Source: Marivita sp.
Lineage (GTDB): Bacteria > Pseudomonadota > Alphaproteobacteria > Rhodobacterales > Rhodobacteraceae
Assembly (NCBI RefSeq): GCF_020055675.1
Contig: NZ_JAIPUS010000009.1
Location: 1 to 64,000, forward strand
Direction of reading: 5' to 3'
Length of the DNA stretch: 64,000 nt
Each line of letters begins with the position of its first letter. Within the stretch, counting starts at the first letter, position 1. The notes under the pieces were generated by a model, which was not told the DNA's origin, did not search any database, and saw only the letters and a list, made by a program, of their open reading frames with translations. Positions 9,773-19,235 of this stretch are shown piece after piece. The position numbers and the translations under genes are program-made.

Positions 9773-10767
9773 CCACCTACGCGCTCAACGGCCTTGGCCG
9801 TATCGGAAAACTGGCCCTGAAACCTCTGCTGGAGCGGGGGGCCAATATCGCATGGATCAATGACGCGGTGGGCGATCCGGAGATGCATGCGCATTTGCTG
9901 GAATTCGATACGGTGCATGGCCGCTGGGATGCCGAGGTCTCGTATGACGCCGACAGTATCACCATCGACGGTCAGCGCATTCCGTTCATCGGCACATCCG
10001 ATCTGTCTGAATTGCCGATGGAGGGTGTGGACGTGGTGATCGACTGCACCGGCGTTTTCAAATCTGAGGCGAAACTCGCCCCCTATTTTCAAATGGGCGC
10101 GAAGAAAGTCGTGGTCTCTGCCCCGGTCAAGGATGGCCCGACCGCGAATATCGTCTATGGCGTCAACCAGGATATCTATGATCCGGCGCATCACAGCATT
10201 GTCACGGCCGCCAGTTGCACCACCAATTGCCTGGCGCCCGTTGTGAAAGTGTTGCACGAAAAGATCGGGATAAGCCACGGGTCGATCACGACAATCCATG
10301 ATGTCACCAACACCCAGACCATCGTCGACCGCCCCGCCAAGGACCTCCGTCGCGCGCGGTCCGCGCTCAATTCGCTGATCCCGACCACCACGGGAAGTGC
10401 GACGGCGATCACATTGATCTACCCCGATCTCCAGGGCCGCCTCAACGGTCATGCCGTGCGCGTACCGCTGCTCAACGCGTCGATCACCGATTGCGTGTTC
10501 GAGATGCAGCGCGCCACGACCGAGAACGAGGTCAACGCGCTGTTCAAGGCGGCGGCCGACGGCGACCTGAAAGGCATCCTCGGCTACGAGGAACGCCCCC
10601 TGGTCTCGGCGGATTACACCAACGACACACGCTCCGGCATCGTCGACGCGCCCTCGACCATGGTCGTCAACGGCACGCAGGTGAAGGTCTACGCGTGGTA
10701 CGACAACGAGATGGGCTACGCGCACCGCCTGGTCGATGTGGCGCTCATGGTCGGCGCAGCGCCATGA
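9769..10767 (+). CDS. gap: ArsJ-associated glyceraldehyde-3-phosphate dehydrogenase
   Basis: [15 protein letters not shown] and [21 protein letters not shown] motifs; 4-bp ATGA overlaps with the upstream and downstream genes. Confidence 0.92.
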   Translation: MTTYALNGLGRIGKLALKPLLERGANIAWINDAVGDPEMHAHLLEFDTVHGRWDAEVSYDADSITIDGQRIPFIGTSDLSELPMEGVDVVIDCTGVFKSEAKLAPYFQMGAKKVVVSAPVKDGPTANIVYGVNQDIYDPAHHSIVTAASCTTNCLAPVVKVLHEKIGISHGSITTIHDVTNTQTIVDRPAKDLRRARSALNSLIPTTTGSATAITLIYPDLQGRLNGHAVRVPLLNASITDCVFEMQRATTENEVNALFKAAADGDLKGILGYEERPLVSADYTNDTRSGIVDAPSTMVVNGTQVKVYAWYDNEMGYAHRLVDVALMVGAAP

Positions 10768-12029
10768 CCCGCCCCGATGGCCTGTCCGCCTATATCGCCG
10801 TCACGGCGGCCTATTGGGCCTTCATGCTCACCGATGGAGCGCTGCGGATGCTGGTGCTTTTGCACTTTCACACGCTGGGCTTCACGCCGATCCAGTTGGC
10901 CTATCTCTTCGTGCTGTACGAAGTCGCGGGCATGGTGACGAACTTGAGCGCCGGCTGGATCGCGGCGCGGTTCGGCATGACCTCGACGCTCTATGCCGGG
11001 CTGGGCCTGCAGGTCGCTGCCCTGGTCGTGCTGGCGCAGCTCGACCCGTCCTGGAGCATCGCCGCATCTGTGGCTTTCGTCATGGCGGTTCAGGGCGCGT
11101 CCGGCGTGGCAAAGGACCTGGCAAAGATGTCGTCCAAGTCGGCGGTCAAGCTGCTCGCCCCGAGCGAGGGCGGCGGGCTGTTTCGCTGGGTGGCGGTGCT
11201 GACCGGATCGAAAAACGCGGTCAAGGGTCTGGGCTTCCTGCTTGGCGCGGGGCTGCTCGCGACCCTGGGCTTCGGCGTGGCGGTCTATGCGATGGCGTCG
11301 GTGCTGGCGGTGATCCTTGCCGCCGTTCTGGTCTTCATGCCCTCGGGCCTGCCGCGCGGCCGCAAGGAGGCCAAGTTTTCCGAGGTGTTTTCCAAATCGT
11401 CAAACGTGAACTGGCTGTCGGCGGCGCGGGTGTTCCTGTTCGGTGCGCGCGACGTGTGGTTCGTCGTCGGCATCCCGATCTATTTCTACGCGGTCCTGTC
11501 GGATGGCACCGAAGAGGGCAACCGCACCGCGTTTTTCCTGATCGGCACGTTCATGGCGGTCTGGATCATCCTTTACGGCATGGTGCAGGCCAACACGCCC
11601 CGGCTTTTGCGCGCAGGGCAACGCGGCGAGGCGGCGCTGATCGCGGATGCGCGGCGCTGGGCGCTGTACCTGGTGGCTGTGCCCGTCGTGCTGACCGTCG
11701 CGGCGCTGCTGTCGCCGGGACCGCAGACATGGCTGACCGTCACCCTCGTGATCGGGCTGCTTTTTTTCGGTGCGCTCTTTGCCGTCAACTCCGCGCTGCA
11801 TTCGTATCTGATCCTCGAATTCACCCAGAGCGAACGGGTCACGATGGATGTCGGCTTCTACTACATGGCCAATGCCGGTGGCCGGCTGCTTGGCACGGTT
11901 CTGTCCGGCCTCAGCTACCAGGCGGGCGGGCTGCCGCTCGTGCTGGGCACGGCATCGGCGATGGTGATCCTGTCGGTGCTCGCGGCGGGGCGGTTGCAGC
12001 CGGACCCCGGCGCCAGGGCCGCGGCGTGA
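10764..12029 (+). CDS. arsJ: Organoarsenical (1-arseno-3-phosphoglycerate) efflux MFS transporter ArsJ
   Basis: MFS protein [40 protein letters not shown]; gap-arsJ context. Confidence 0.9.
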   Translation: MTRPDGLSAYIAVTAAYWAFMLTDGALRMLVLLHFHTLGFTPIQLAYLFVLYEVAGMVTNLSAGWIAARFGMTSTLYAGLGLQVAALVVLAQLDPSWSIAASVAFVMAVQGASGVAKDLAKMSSKSAVKLLAPSEGGGLFRWVAVLTGSKNAVKGLGFLLGAGLLATLGFGVAVYAMASVLAVILAAVLVFMPSGLPRGRKEAKFSEVFSKSSNVNWLSAARVFLFGARDVWFVVGIPIYFYAVLSDGTEEGNRTAFFLIGTFMAVWIILYGMVQANTPRLLRAGQRGEAALIADARRWALYLVAVPVVLTVAALLSPGPQTWLTVTLVIGLLFFGALFAVNSALHSYLILEFTQSERVTMDVGFYYMANAGGRLLGTVLSGLSYQAGGLPLVLGTASAMVILSVLAAGRLQPDPGARAAA

Positions 12030-12119
12030 CGGCCCGAAAGCCGGTCTGGCGCGGCGCTCTCGACAGTCGGGGAAAAGCTTGGCACATCTGGGGGTGTTTC
12101 CAGACCGTCAGGACCGTGC

Positions 12120-13268
12120 ATGACCCTTTCCGCTTTTACCTTCGCCACCGCCGGGACCATAGATTTTGGCCGGGGCGTGGCGGCGCGCGCCGTCGCCTCG
12201 ATCGCCGCGCTGGGCCAGCGGGTCCTTCTGGTGACCGGGTCCGATCCGTCACGCGCCGCCTGGCTAAGATCCGCACTTGAGGCGCAGGGGGCGCAGGTCA
12301 CGCTCTTTTCTGCCGCAGCCGAACCTGACATCGCGCTGATAGAGCGCGGGGTGTCTGCCGCCCGCAGCGCAGGGATCGACAGCGTGATCGCGATTGGCGG
12401 CGGCGCCGTGATCGACACGGGCAAGGCCATCGCCGCCCTCGCGCCGGCCGAGCGCCCGATGCTGGACCATCTCGAAGTGGTCGGGAAGGGCCTGCCGCTG
12501 GAGGCACCGCCGCTGCCCTTCACGGCCTGTCCCACGACAGCCGGCACCGGCGCCGAGGTGACCCGCAACGCGGTGATCTCGGTGCCCGAGGCGCGCCGCA
12601 AGGTCAGCCTGCGTGACCCGGCAATGCTGCCCGCCCGCGCCATCGTGGACCCCGCGCTGACCGACAATTGCCCCCGCGCCGTGACGCTTGCCTCGGGCCT
12701 CGACGCGATCACGCAGGTGATCGAACCCTACCTGTCGTCCCGCGCCAACCCGATGACCGACCTGATCTGCCGCGACGCGATCCCGCGTGGCCTGACCGCG
12801 ATCCAGACCTTGATGCAGGGCGAAGACCCGGACGCGCGCGATGCCATGGCCTGGGTCAGCCTGTGTGGCGGCCTGGCGCTCGCCAACGCGGGGCTCGGCG
12901 TGGTGCACGGGCTGGCGGGGCCGCTGGGCGGTCTGTCCACCGCCGCTCATGGCGCGATCTGTGGCGCGCTCCTGCCACATGGATTGCGGGCCAATGCGCA
13001 GGCTGGCGGCGACAGGGTGCTGACCCAACGCATGGCCGACGTGCAGGGCTGGATCGTGCAGGCCCTTGGCGGCCCGCCCGACGCCGCCTTCGACAGGCTG
13101 CACGGTTGGTCGCGCGACGCCGGACTGCCCGGGCTTGACGCGCAGGGTATCGGTGATGACGCCCGCGCACAGGCCGCCACCTCTGCCGCGACCTCTTCCT
13201 CGATGAAGGCCAACCCGGTGCCGCTGACAGAGGCGCAGCTGACCGATCTCATGCAGCAGGCCCGCTGA
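12120..13268 (+). CDS. Iron-containing alcohol dehydrogenase
   Basis: DSVIAIGGGAVIDTGKAIA, PTTAGTGAEVTRNAVI, ANAGLGVVHGLAGPLGG motifs. Confidence 0.85.
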   Translation: MTLSAFTFATAGTIDFGRGVAARAVASIAALGQRVLLVTGSDPSRAAWLRSALEAQGAQVTLFSAAAEPDIALIERGVSAARSAGIDSVIAIGGGAVIDTGKAIAALAPAERPMLDHLEVVGKGLPLEAPPLPFTACPTTAGTGAEVTRNAVISVPEARRKVSLRDPAMLPARAIVDPALTDNCPRAVTLASGLDAITQVIEPYLSSRANPMTDLICRDAIPRGLTAIQTLMQGEDPDARDAMAWVSLCGGLALANAGLGVVHGLAGPLGGLSTAAHGAICGALLPHGLRANAQAGGDRVLTQRMADVQGWIVQALGGPPDAAFDRLHGWSRDAGLPGLDAQGIGDDARAQAATSAATSSSMKANPVPLTEAQLTDLMQQAR

Positions 13269-13365
13269 TGACCCGTCGGGCCGCCACCCAGACCGGCCGG
13301 GCGGACGCCCGCACCCGCGACATCCGCGTCGCCCTCACCGGAGCGGCGTGGCCAGGTGCGCGCGG

Positions 13366-13917
13366 ACGAAAACCCAGGTGGCGATCATCGGCGGCGGCCC
13401 GTCGGGTCTGCTTTTGTCGCAGTTACTCAACCGTGCGGGTGTGGAGACGGTGGTTCTGGAACGCGCCGCGCGCGATCATGTGCTGTCCCGGATCAGGGCA
13501 GGGGTGCTTGAGGCAGGCACCACGGACATGCTGCGCGAGGCTGGTGTGGCCGACCGGATGGCGCAGGACGGGATCGCGCACGGGGGATGTTATCTGGCCG
13601 ATGACGACCTGATGGTGCGGATCAACTTTCGCGAGCTGACCGGCACCGCCGTCACGGTCTATGGCCAGACCGAGGTGACAGCCGATCTTTATGCGGCGCA
13701 GGACGCGATCGGGGCAACCATCCTGCACGGGGTCGAGGACGTGGCGATCCAGGGCGCCGACAGCAGCGCGCCCTGCGTGTCCTCCACCCGGCGCGGCATG
13801 GTCGCTGGAATGGATGATCCTGCCGGAAATGGCGCAGGCCACGGGCCGCGCGCTGGCCGTGGCCCGGGGGCTTATCCGCCAGATCCGGCGGATCGGCACA
13901 CCCGCGTCATCGTGACG
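13366..13917 (+). pseudogene. Decayed 4-hydroxybenzoate 3-monooxygenase (pobA remnant)
   Basis: KTQVAIIGGGPSGLLLSQLLNRAGVETVVLER...RIRAGVLEAGTTDMLREAGV...TVYGQTEVT matches the PobA N-terminal third; expected ATG reads ACG at 13366; the FAD/substrate C-terminal two-thirds is absent. Confidence 0.75.
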
Positions 13918-14017
13918 TCATGCATCTGCGCCATATTCCCGGCCACAGCGGCGCCAGGACAAAGCAAGCCTGCCACGCCCCCCGCGCACCGATCCTGACA
14001 CAGATAGATTTGGTCCG

Positions 14018-15409
14018 ATGAAACTGATGAACCGCACCTTCGACGAACTCACCCCCGGCGATGTGGCCGAGATGGACCGTCTGATCACGCTGGATGATCT
14101 CTATGTCTTTGCCGCCGCGTCCGGCAATTACAATCCGATGCACCTTCCGGCCGAGGACGGCGATGGCGACGGCACAGCGGAACGCGTCGCGCCGGGCATG
14201 TTCGTCGGCGCGCTGATCTCTGCCGTCCTGGGCATGCGCCTGCCGGGGCCGGGGACACTCTACCGGCGCCAGGTTCTCGACTTCCACGATCGCGCCCATG
14301 CCGGCGAAGACCTGCGCTGCACCGTCAAGGTGCTGGAAAAACGCGCCGACGGGGTGGTGCGCCTGGCAACCGAGGTGCGGCGCATCCGCGATGACGCTCT
14401 GATCGTGTCGGGCGAGGCCGAGGTGATCGCACCGAAGACCCGGTTTGACAGCGACAAGGTGGAGACGCCGGGTCTTGTCGTGCAGCGGCACCGCCATTTC
14501 GACGCGTTGCTCGAACGCGCCCACGCGCTGCCGCCGGTGCCCACGGCTGTGGTTGCCCCGGACGATCCCAACTCATTGGGCGGCGCGCTGCTGGCGGCAC
14601 GGGAAAAGCTGATTGTCCCGATTTTCGTCGGGCGCGGCGACGACATTCACCGCGCCGCGACGGAGGCGGGCATGGACATCTCCGCGTTCGAGCTGATCGA
14701 CGTGCCCGGCGGCGACAAACTGGCTGCGGCCAGGGCCTGCCAGCTGGTGCACGAGGGCCGGGCCGCGGCGGTGATGAAGGGCCATTTGCATACCGACGAC
14801 CTGCTGGTGCCGATGCTGGACAAGGCGAACGGCCTGCGTATCGGGCGGCGTTTTACACATGTCTTTGTCATGGATGTCCCCGGTCAGCCGCACCCCGTGA
14901 TGGTCACCGATGCGGCGATCAACATCACGCCGGACCTGCCCACCAAAGTGGATATCGTCCAGAATGCGATCGACCTGGCCCGGTCGCTCGGGCTTGACCC
15001 GCGTGCCGGCATCCTGTCGGCGGTCGAAACGGTGAACCCCGCGATCCAGTCCTCGATCGACGCCGCCGCGTTGTCAAAGATGGCCGATCGCGGCCAGATC
15101 ACCGGCGGGTTGGTCGATGGCCCCCTGGCCATGGACAACGCGGTTGACGTGGCCGCTGCCAAGACCAAGGGTCTGACGGGCGGGGTCGCCGGACGGGCCA
15201 ACATCCTTGTCGTTCCGGGGCTCGACGCGGGCAACATGCTGGCCAAGCAATTGTCTTTCATCTCGCATGCCGAAGGCGCGGGTCTCTTGTTGGGGGCCAA
15301 GGTGCCGGTGGTGCTGAACTCGCGTTCGGACGGGGCGAAATCGCGTCTGGCCTCCTGCGCTGTCGCCGCGCTTCATCATGCGGCCCAGACCCATGCGCTG
15401 CCGACATGA
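14018..15409 (+). CDS. Bifunctional MaoC-like hydratase / phosphate acetyltransferase fusion
   Basis: N-terminal hot-dog domain (FAAASGNYNPMHL...VAPGMFVGALISAVLG) plus C-terminal PTA/PTB domain (AVMKGHLHTDDLL...ITPDLPTKVDIVQNAIDLARSLG). Confidence 0.88.
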   Translation: MKLMNRTFDELTPGDVAEMDRLITLDDLYVFAAASGNYNPMHLPAEDGDGDGTAERVAPGMFVGALISAVLGMRLPGPGTLYRRQVLDFHDRAHAGEDLRCTVKVLEKRADGVVRLATEVRRIRDDALIVSGEAEVIAPKTRFDSDKVETPGLVVQRHRHFDALLERAHALPPVPTAVVAPDDPNSLGGALLAAREKLIVPIFVGRGDDIHRAATEAGMDISAFELIDVPGGDKLAAARACQLVHEGRAAAVMKGHLHTDDLLVPMLDKANGLRIGRRFTHVFVMDVPGQPHPVMVTDAAINITPDLPTKVDIVQNAIDLARSLGLDPRAGILSAVETVNPAIQSSIDAAALSKMADRGQITGGLVDGPLAMDNAVDVAAAKTKGLTGGVAGRANILVVPGLDAGNMLAKQLSFISHAEGAGLLLGAKVPVVLNSRSDGAKSRLASCAVAALHHAAQTHALPT

Positions 15410-15571
15410 CTGGCGGCGCTGTCGTGACGCTCAAGGCGGGGTTTGTGTGGGGCAGGGTGCAGCATGACGCCAGGCTGGCCATGGCCCCGAGCCGTATCGG
15501 TGTCTTGCGGTCGAGATCCTAACAAGTGGTAAATTGGCCGGAAATTTCCCTGCAATATCAATGGCTGTCTT

Positions 15572-15593
15572 CCCGTCCCATGGCTGGGACGGG
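15572..15593. terminator. Hairpin terminator between convergent genes
   Basis: CCCGTCCCA-TGGC-TGGGACGGG, 9-bp perfect arms. Confidence 0.6.
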
Positions 15594-15601
15594 AGGTTTG
15601 T

Positions 15602-16492
15602 TCAGATCAGCATGTTGCGCGGATCAGCAATCAGCCCGGAATACCGCGCCAGGAATCGCGCGGCATCCGCCCCGTTGATCACCCGGTGATCATAGGACAG
15701 GTCCAGCGGCACCATCGGCACCGGGCGCGGCGTGTCGCCGTCCCAGACCGTGACGGTCTCGGTGCGGGTCAGGCCAAGGATCGCCACTTCCGGCGGGTTG
15801 ACGATCGGGGTAAAGGCCGTGCCGCCGATCCCGCCCAGGTTGGTGATCGTCATCGAGGCACCGCCCATTTCATCCGGCCCCACCTTGCGCGCCTGTGCCC
15901 GCGCGGCCAGGTCGCCGATCTCGGCCGCGATCTGCCACAGTCCCTTGCGATCGGCATCCCGGATCACCGGCACCATCAGCCCGTGCGGCGTATCGACAGC
16001 GATGCCGATATGCACGTACTCCTTGAGAAACAGCGTGTCTCCATCCGGCGACAATGAGGCGTTGAACCGTGCAAAGGCGCGCAGGCAGCGCGCCAGCGCG
16101 GCCACATGGAACGCCAGCGCGGTCAGCTTCACACCGCGCTGGCGGGCCTCTGATCCGAGGCTCTTTCGAAACGCCTCGATCGCGCTGACATCGGCTCTGT
16201 CGTGATGCGTGACCGCCGGGATCAGCGATTGCGCCGCCGCGAGGTTCCGCGCCGCGATCTGGGCAAACCGACTCATCGGCTCGGCCGTGACCGGGCCGTA
16301 CTGGCTGTGATCGACGTCCCAATACGAGGTGTCCGCACCCGATGCTCCCGAAGCCGGCGCGGACGCGGCGGTGGCGCCAAGATCTTCCGGCCCGATGGTC
16401 TGGCGGCCCAGCCGCTTGGCCAGGTCCTCGATCTCGACCCCCTTTTCAAGCGCAAGGCGCCGGGTGGTGGGGCTTGCGATAACGTCTGCCAT
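15602..16492 (-). CDS. 2-oxoacid dehydrogenase acyltransferase (E2) catalytic subunit without lipoyl domain
   Basis: From ATG 16492: E3-binding motif ASPTTRRLALEKGVEIEDLAKRLG, then catalytic domain ending LDLSYDHRVINGADAARFLARYSGLI; no lipoyl domain. Confidence 0.85.
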   Translation of the reverse strand: MADVIASPTTRRLALEKGVEIEDLAKRLGRQTIGPEDLGATAASAPASGASGADTSYWDVDHSQYGPVTAEPMSRFAQIAARNLAAAQSLIPAVTHHDRADVSAIEAFRKSLGSEARQRGVKLTALAFHVAALARCLRAFARFNASLSPDGDTLFLKEYVHIGIAVDTPHGLMVPVIRDADRKGLWQIAAEIGDLAARAQARKVGPDEMGGASMTITNLGGIGGTAFTPIVNPPEVAILGLTRTETVTVWDGDTPRPVPMVPLDLSYDHRVINGADAARFLARYSGLIADPRNMLI

Positions 16493-16502
16493 GTCCGCTC
16501 CT

Positions 16503-17927
16503 TTACCAGCTTGCCGAGATGTATTGCGTTTCCATGAATTCGAGCATGCCTTCATGCCCGCCTTCGCGCCCCAGCCCGGATTGCTTGGTCCCGCCAAAGG
16601 GGGCGGCCGGGTCGCTGACCAGCCCGCGATTGAGCCCGACCATGCCATAATCCAGCCGTTCGCAGACCTGCAGGCCGCGTTTGAAATCGCCGGAGAACAC
16701 GTAGGCGACAAGGCCGTATTCGGTGTCATTGGCGCGCCGGATGACCTCCTCCTGGTCGGTGAAGGTCTGGATCGCCGCGACCGGCCCGAAGATTTCGTCT
16801 TGCACGCAGTCGGCGTCCTCGGACACGTTCGACAGGACCGTGGGCGGGTAGAAGAAGCCCTTGCCCGCAGGCGTCTCGCCGCCGCATTCTATCTTTGCCC
16901 CCTTGGCCACGGCGTCGGCCACGAAAGCGGCCACCTTGTCGCGCGTGTCGGCATTGACCAGCGGTCCGACATCGACGCTTGGGTCGGTGCCATCGCCGAG
17001 CTTGAGGGCCGACATTCGTTCCGTCAGCCGCCTGGTGTACTCCTCGGCAATATCCGCGTGCACATAGATGCGGTTGGCAGCGGTGCAGGCTTCGCCGAGG
17101 TTGCGCATCTTGGCCAGCATCGTACCCTCTATGGCGGTGTCCATATCGGCATCCTCGAGCACGACCACGGGCGCGTTGCCACCCAGCTCCATCGCGGGTT
17201 TGAGCACTTGGTCGGCGGCGGATTTCAACAGCTTGCGGCCCACGCCGGTGGAGCCGGTAAAGCTCACGACGCGCACGCGCGGATCGTGCAGCATGTGATC
17301 GACCAGCGCGCCCGTCCTGCGCGATGGCAGCACGTTGACGAGACCGGGTGGCACGCCGGCTTCTTCCAGCAGTGGCATCAGCGCCAGCATGGTCAGCGGG
17401 GTTTCGGAGGCCGGCTTGATGATGACGCCGCAGCCCGCCGCCAGCGCGGGGGCGATCTTGCGGGTGCCCATGGCCGCCGGATAGTTCCACGGCGTGACAA
17501 GCACTGCCAGCCCGGCGGGCTTGTGCTGCACGACGATCCGCGCGCCAGAGGCCGGGGCGTGGGTAATCAACCCGTCGGCGCGCACGGCCTCTTCGGCGAA
17601 CCAGCGGAAGAACTCGGCCGCATAGGCGGCCTCGCCTCGTGCATCGACGCCCGCCTTGCCGTTTTCCAGCGTCATCAGATGGGCGAAGTGGTCACGGCGC
17701 TCTGTCATCAATTCCCACGCCCGGCGCAGCACTTCGGAGCGGTCGCGCGGGCTGCGTGCGGCCCAGTCGCCCATCGCCTTCTCGGCGGCGTCCAGTGCCT
17801 TGTCGGCATCCGCGATTTCGGCTGACGCAACCGAGGCAAGCACCTCTTCGGTCGCGGGATTGATGACGTCGAACCGCTCGGCTGTCTGGTGCCATGTGCC
17901 GTCGATGTAAAGGTCGGTATAGTCCAT
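16503..17927 (-). CDS. NAD(P)-dependent aldehyde dehydrogenase (succinate-semialdehyde dehydrogenase-like)
   Basis: VTPWNYPAAMGTRKIAPALAAGCGVIIKPASETPL, FTGSTGVGRKLL, MELGGNAPVVVLEDAD, NLGEACTAANRIYVH. Confidence 0.9.
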   Translation of the reverse strand: MDYTDLYIDGTWHQTAERFDVINPATEEVLASVASAEIADADKALDAAEKAMGDWAARSPRDRSEVLRRAWELMTERRDHFAHLMTLENGKAGVDARGEAAYAAEFFRWFAEEAVRADGLITHAPASGARIVVQHKPAGLAVLVTPWNYPAAMGTRKIAPALAAGCGVIIKPASETPLTMLALMPLLEEAGVPPGLVNVLPSRRTGALVDHMLHDPRVRVVSFTGSTGVGRKLLKSAADQVLKPAMELGGNAPVVVLEDADMDTAIEGTMLAKMRNLGEACTAANRIYVHADIAEEYTRRLTERMSALKLGDGTDPSVDVGPLVNADTRDKVAAFVADAVAKGAKIECGGETPAGKGFFYPPTVLSNVSEDADCVQDEIFGPVAAIQTFTDQEEVIRRANDTEYGLVAYVFSGDFKRGLQVCERLDYGMVGLNRGLVSDPAAPFGGTKQSGLGREGGHEGMLEFMETQYISASW

Positions 17928-17942
17928 ATCGGTCCCCGAATG

Positions 17943-19235
17943 TCAAAGCAGGTGGCGGAGCGGTTGCTCCACCATGCCTGCGAAATCAGTAAGAAGCTGG
18001 ATCGCGCCCTGCGCCGTCATCTGGCCAGCCGCGCATTCCATCGTAATGCGCACCCCCTTGCGACGCTGCGTCAGGGTCAGAACCGGAATGCCATCAGCCG
18101 CCATGTGCGGCTGGCGAATGGCCGTGCCGCGCAGATCGCGCAGGATCAGGTCTGGCGCGGCGTCGGTTCTGGCCACGCCGGAAAGCCGGCGAGTGTCGGG
18201 CATCGCATAGGATGTCGACGCGCCAAAGCGTTCCACGGCCACCGTTCCGGCCGCGGGCAGGGCGGCGCCGGCCAGTCCCGCAAGCAGGACATCGGCATCT
18301 GTCAGACCGTGCGCGTCGGCGGCCCATTGGGTAAAATCGGTCAGGGCGTCGCCCGAAACCTTGGCCACGAGGTGGTGCGCTGTTGCGCCGGCTGTCACTT
18401 CGGGGTGCGCGGATACCTGCGGCAGCGCCTTGAGCACCTCGAGATCGCGGACATGGTAGGGTTGCGGATGACCGGCCTCGACAAGCCGTGAAAGGTCCAG
18501 CCCCTGTTCAAGCGCCAGCCTGCGCAACTTGGGCGAGGCAAGGATGCGTCCGCTCGCGGGCTGCGGCGCCGGAGGTGCCGGGGCGGCCGTTTCGGGCCGT
18601 GTCGCGGTTTCCGCTGCCGCAGGCTGTGCCGGTTCGGAGGCCGCCGTGGTGCGGACCGCGACCGAGCGTGACACAGGGGTGTCGGGCGTGTCCGCGCTGA
18701 TGATCGCCACCGCATGGCCCACCGGCACCTCTTCGCCGGCCTGGGCCAGGGTTGCGGCAAGATAGCCATCGCTGCCGGCCTCAACCTCCATCGTGCTCTT
18801 GTCGGTTTCCACCTCGAAGAGCACATCATCGGATTTGACCGGATCACCGGGGGATTTCTGCCAGCTCACCAGCAGACCGCTGTCCTGCGCCATGCCAAGC
18901 TGCGGCATGGTGACGGGTTTACCCTCGGGCAGCGCATCAGATGTGCCATCGGGTTCGGCCGGAGCGGGCGCATCGGGGGCAGGGCCGTCGTCATCGGCGC
19001 TGTCAGAGATCCGCGCGATCACAGAGCCAACGGCCACGTCCTCGCCTTCTGACGCCGACACGCCGGTGAGATACCCGCTTGCCTGCGCCTCGACCTCCAT
19101 CGTGGCCTTGTCGGTTTCCACCTCGAACAGCGCGTCGCCCTTGGACACCGGATCTCCCGGCGATTTGAGCCATGACACGATCTTGCCCGCGTCCTGTGCC
19201 ATGCCAAGCTGGGGCATCGTCACATCATGCGGCAT
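17943..19235 (-). CDS. Tandem-lipoyl E2-like scaffold with E3-binding domain and degenerate acyltransferase domain
   Basis: Two biotinyl/lipoyl domains (VETDKATMEVEA and VETDKSTMEVEA), ASPKLRRLALEQGLDLSRL; the C-terminal domain lacks the His-containing motif. Confidence 0.85.
   Translation of the reverse strand: MPHDVTMPQLGMAQDAGKIVSWLKSPGDPVSKGDALFEVETDKATMEVEAQASGYLTGVSASEGEDVAVGSVIARISDSADDDGPAPDAPAPAEPDGTSDALPEGKPVTMPQLGMAQDSGLLVSWQKSPGDPVKSDDVLFEVETDKSTMEVEAGSDGYLAATLAQAGEEVPVGHAVAIISADTPDTPVSRSVAVRTTAASEPAQPAAAETATRPETAAPAPPAPQPASGRILASPKLRRLALEQGLDLSRLVEAGHPQPYHVRDLEVLKALPQVSAHPEVTAGATAHHLVAKVSGDALTDFTQWAADAHGLTDADVLLAGLAGAALPAAGTVAVERFGASTSYAMPDTRRLSGVARTDAAPDLILRDLRGTAIRQPHMAADGIPVLTLTQRRKGVRITMECAAGQMTAQGAIQLLTDFAGMVEQPLRHLL

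Noticed and set aside
15602-16492. HRVING instead of HxxxDG in the catalytic E2 as a sign of inactivity
   Set aside because: As I recall, Azotobacter vinelandii E2p carries the same Asn variant, so this alone is not evidence of loss of function.
15602-16729. Longer 375-aa form of the catalytic E2
   Set aside because: The first 79 residues are low-complexity and overlap the ALDH 3' end; the ATG at 16492 follows the ALDH stop closely and begins the E3-binding domain.
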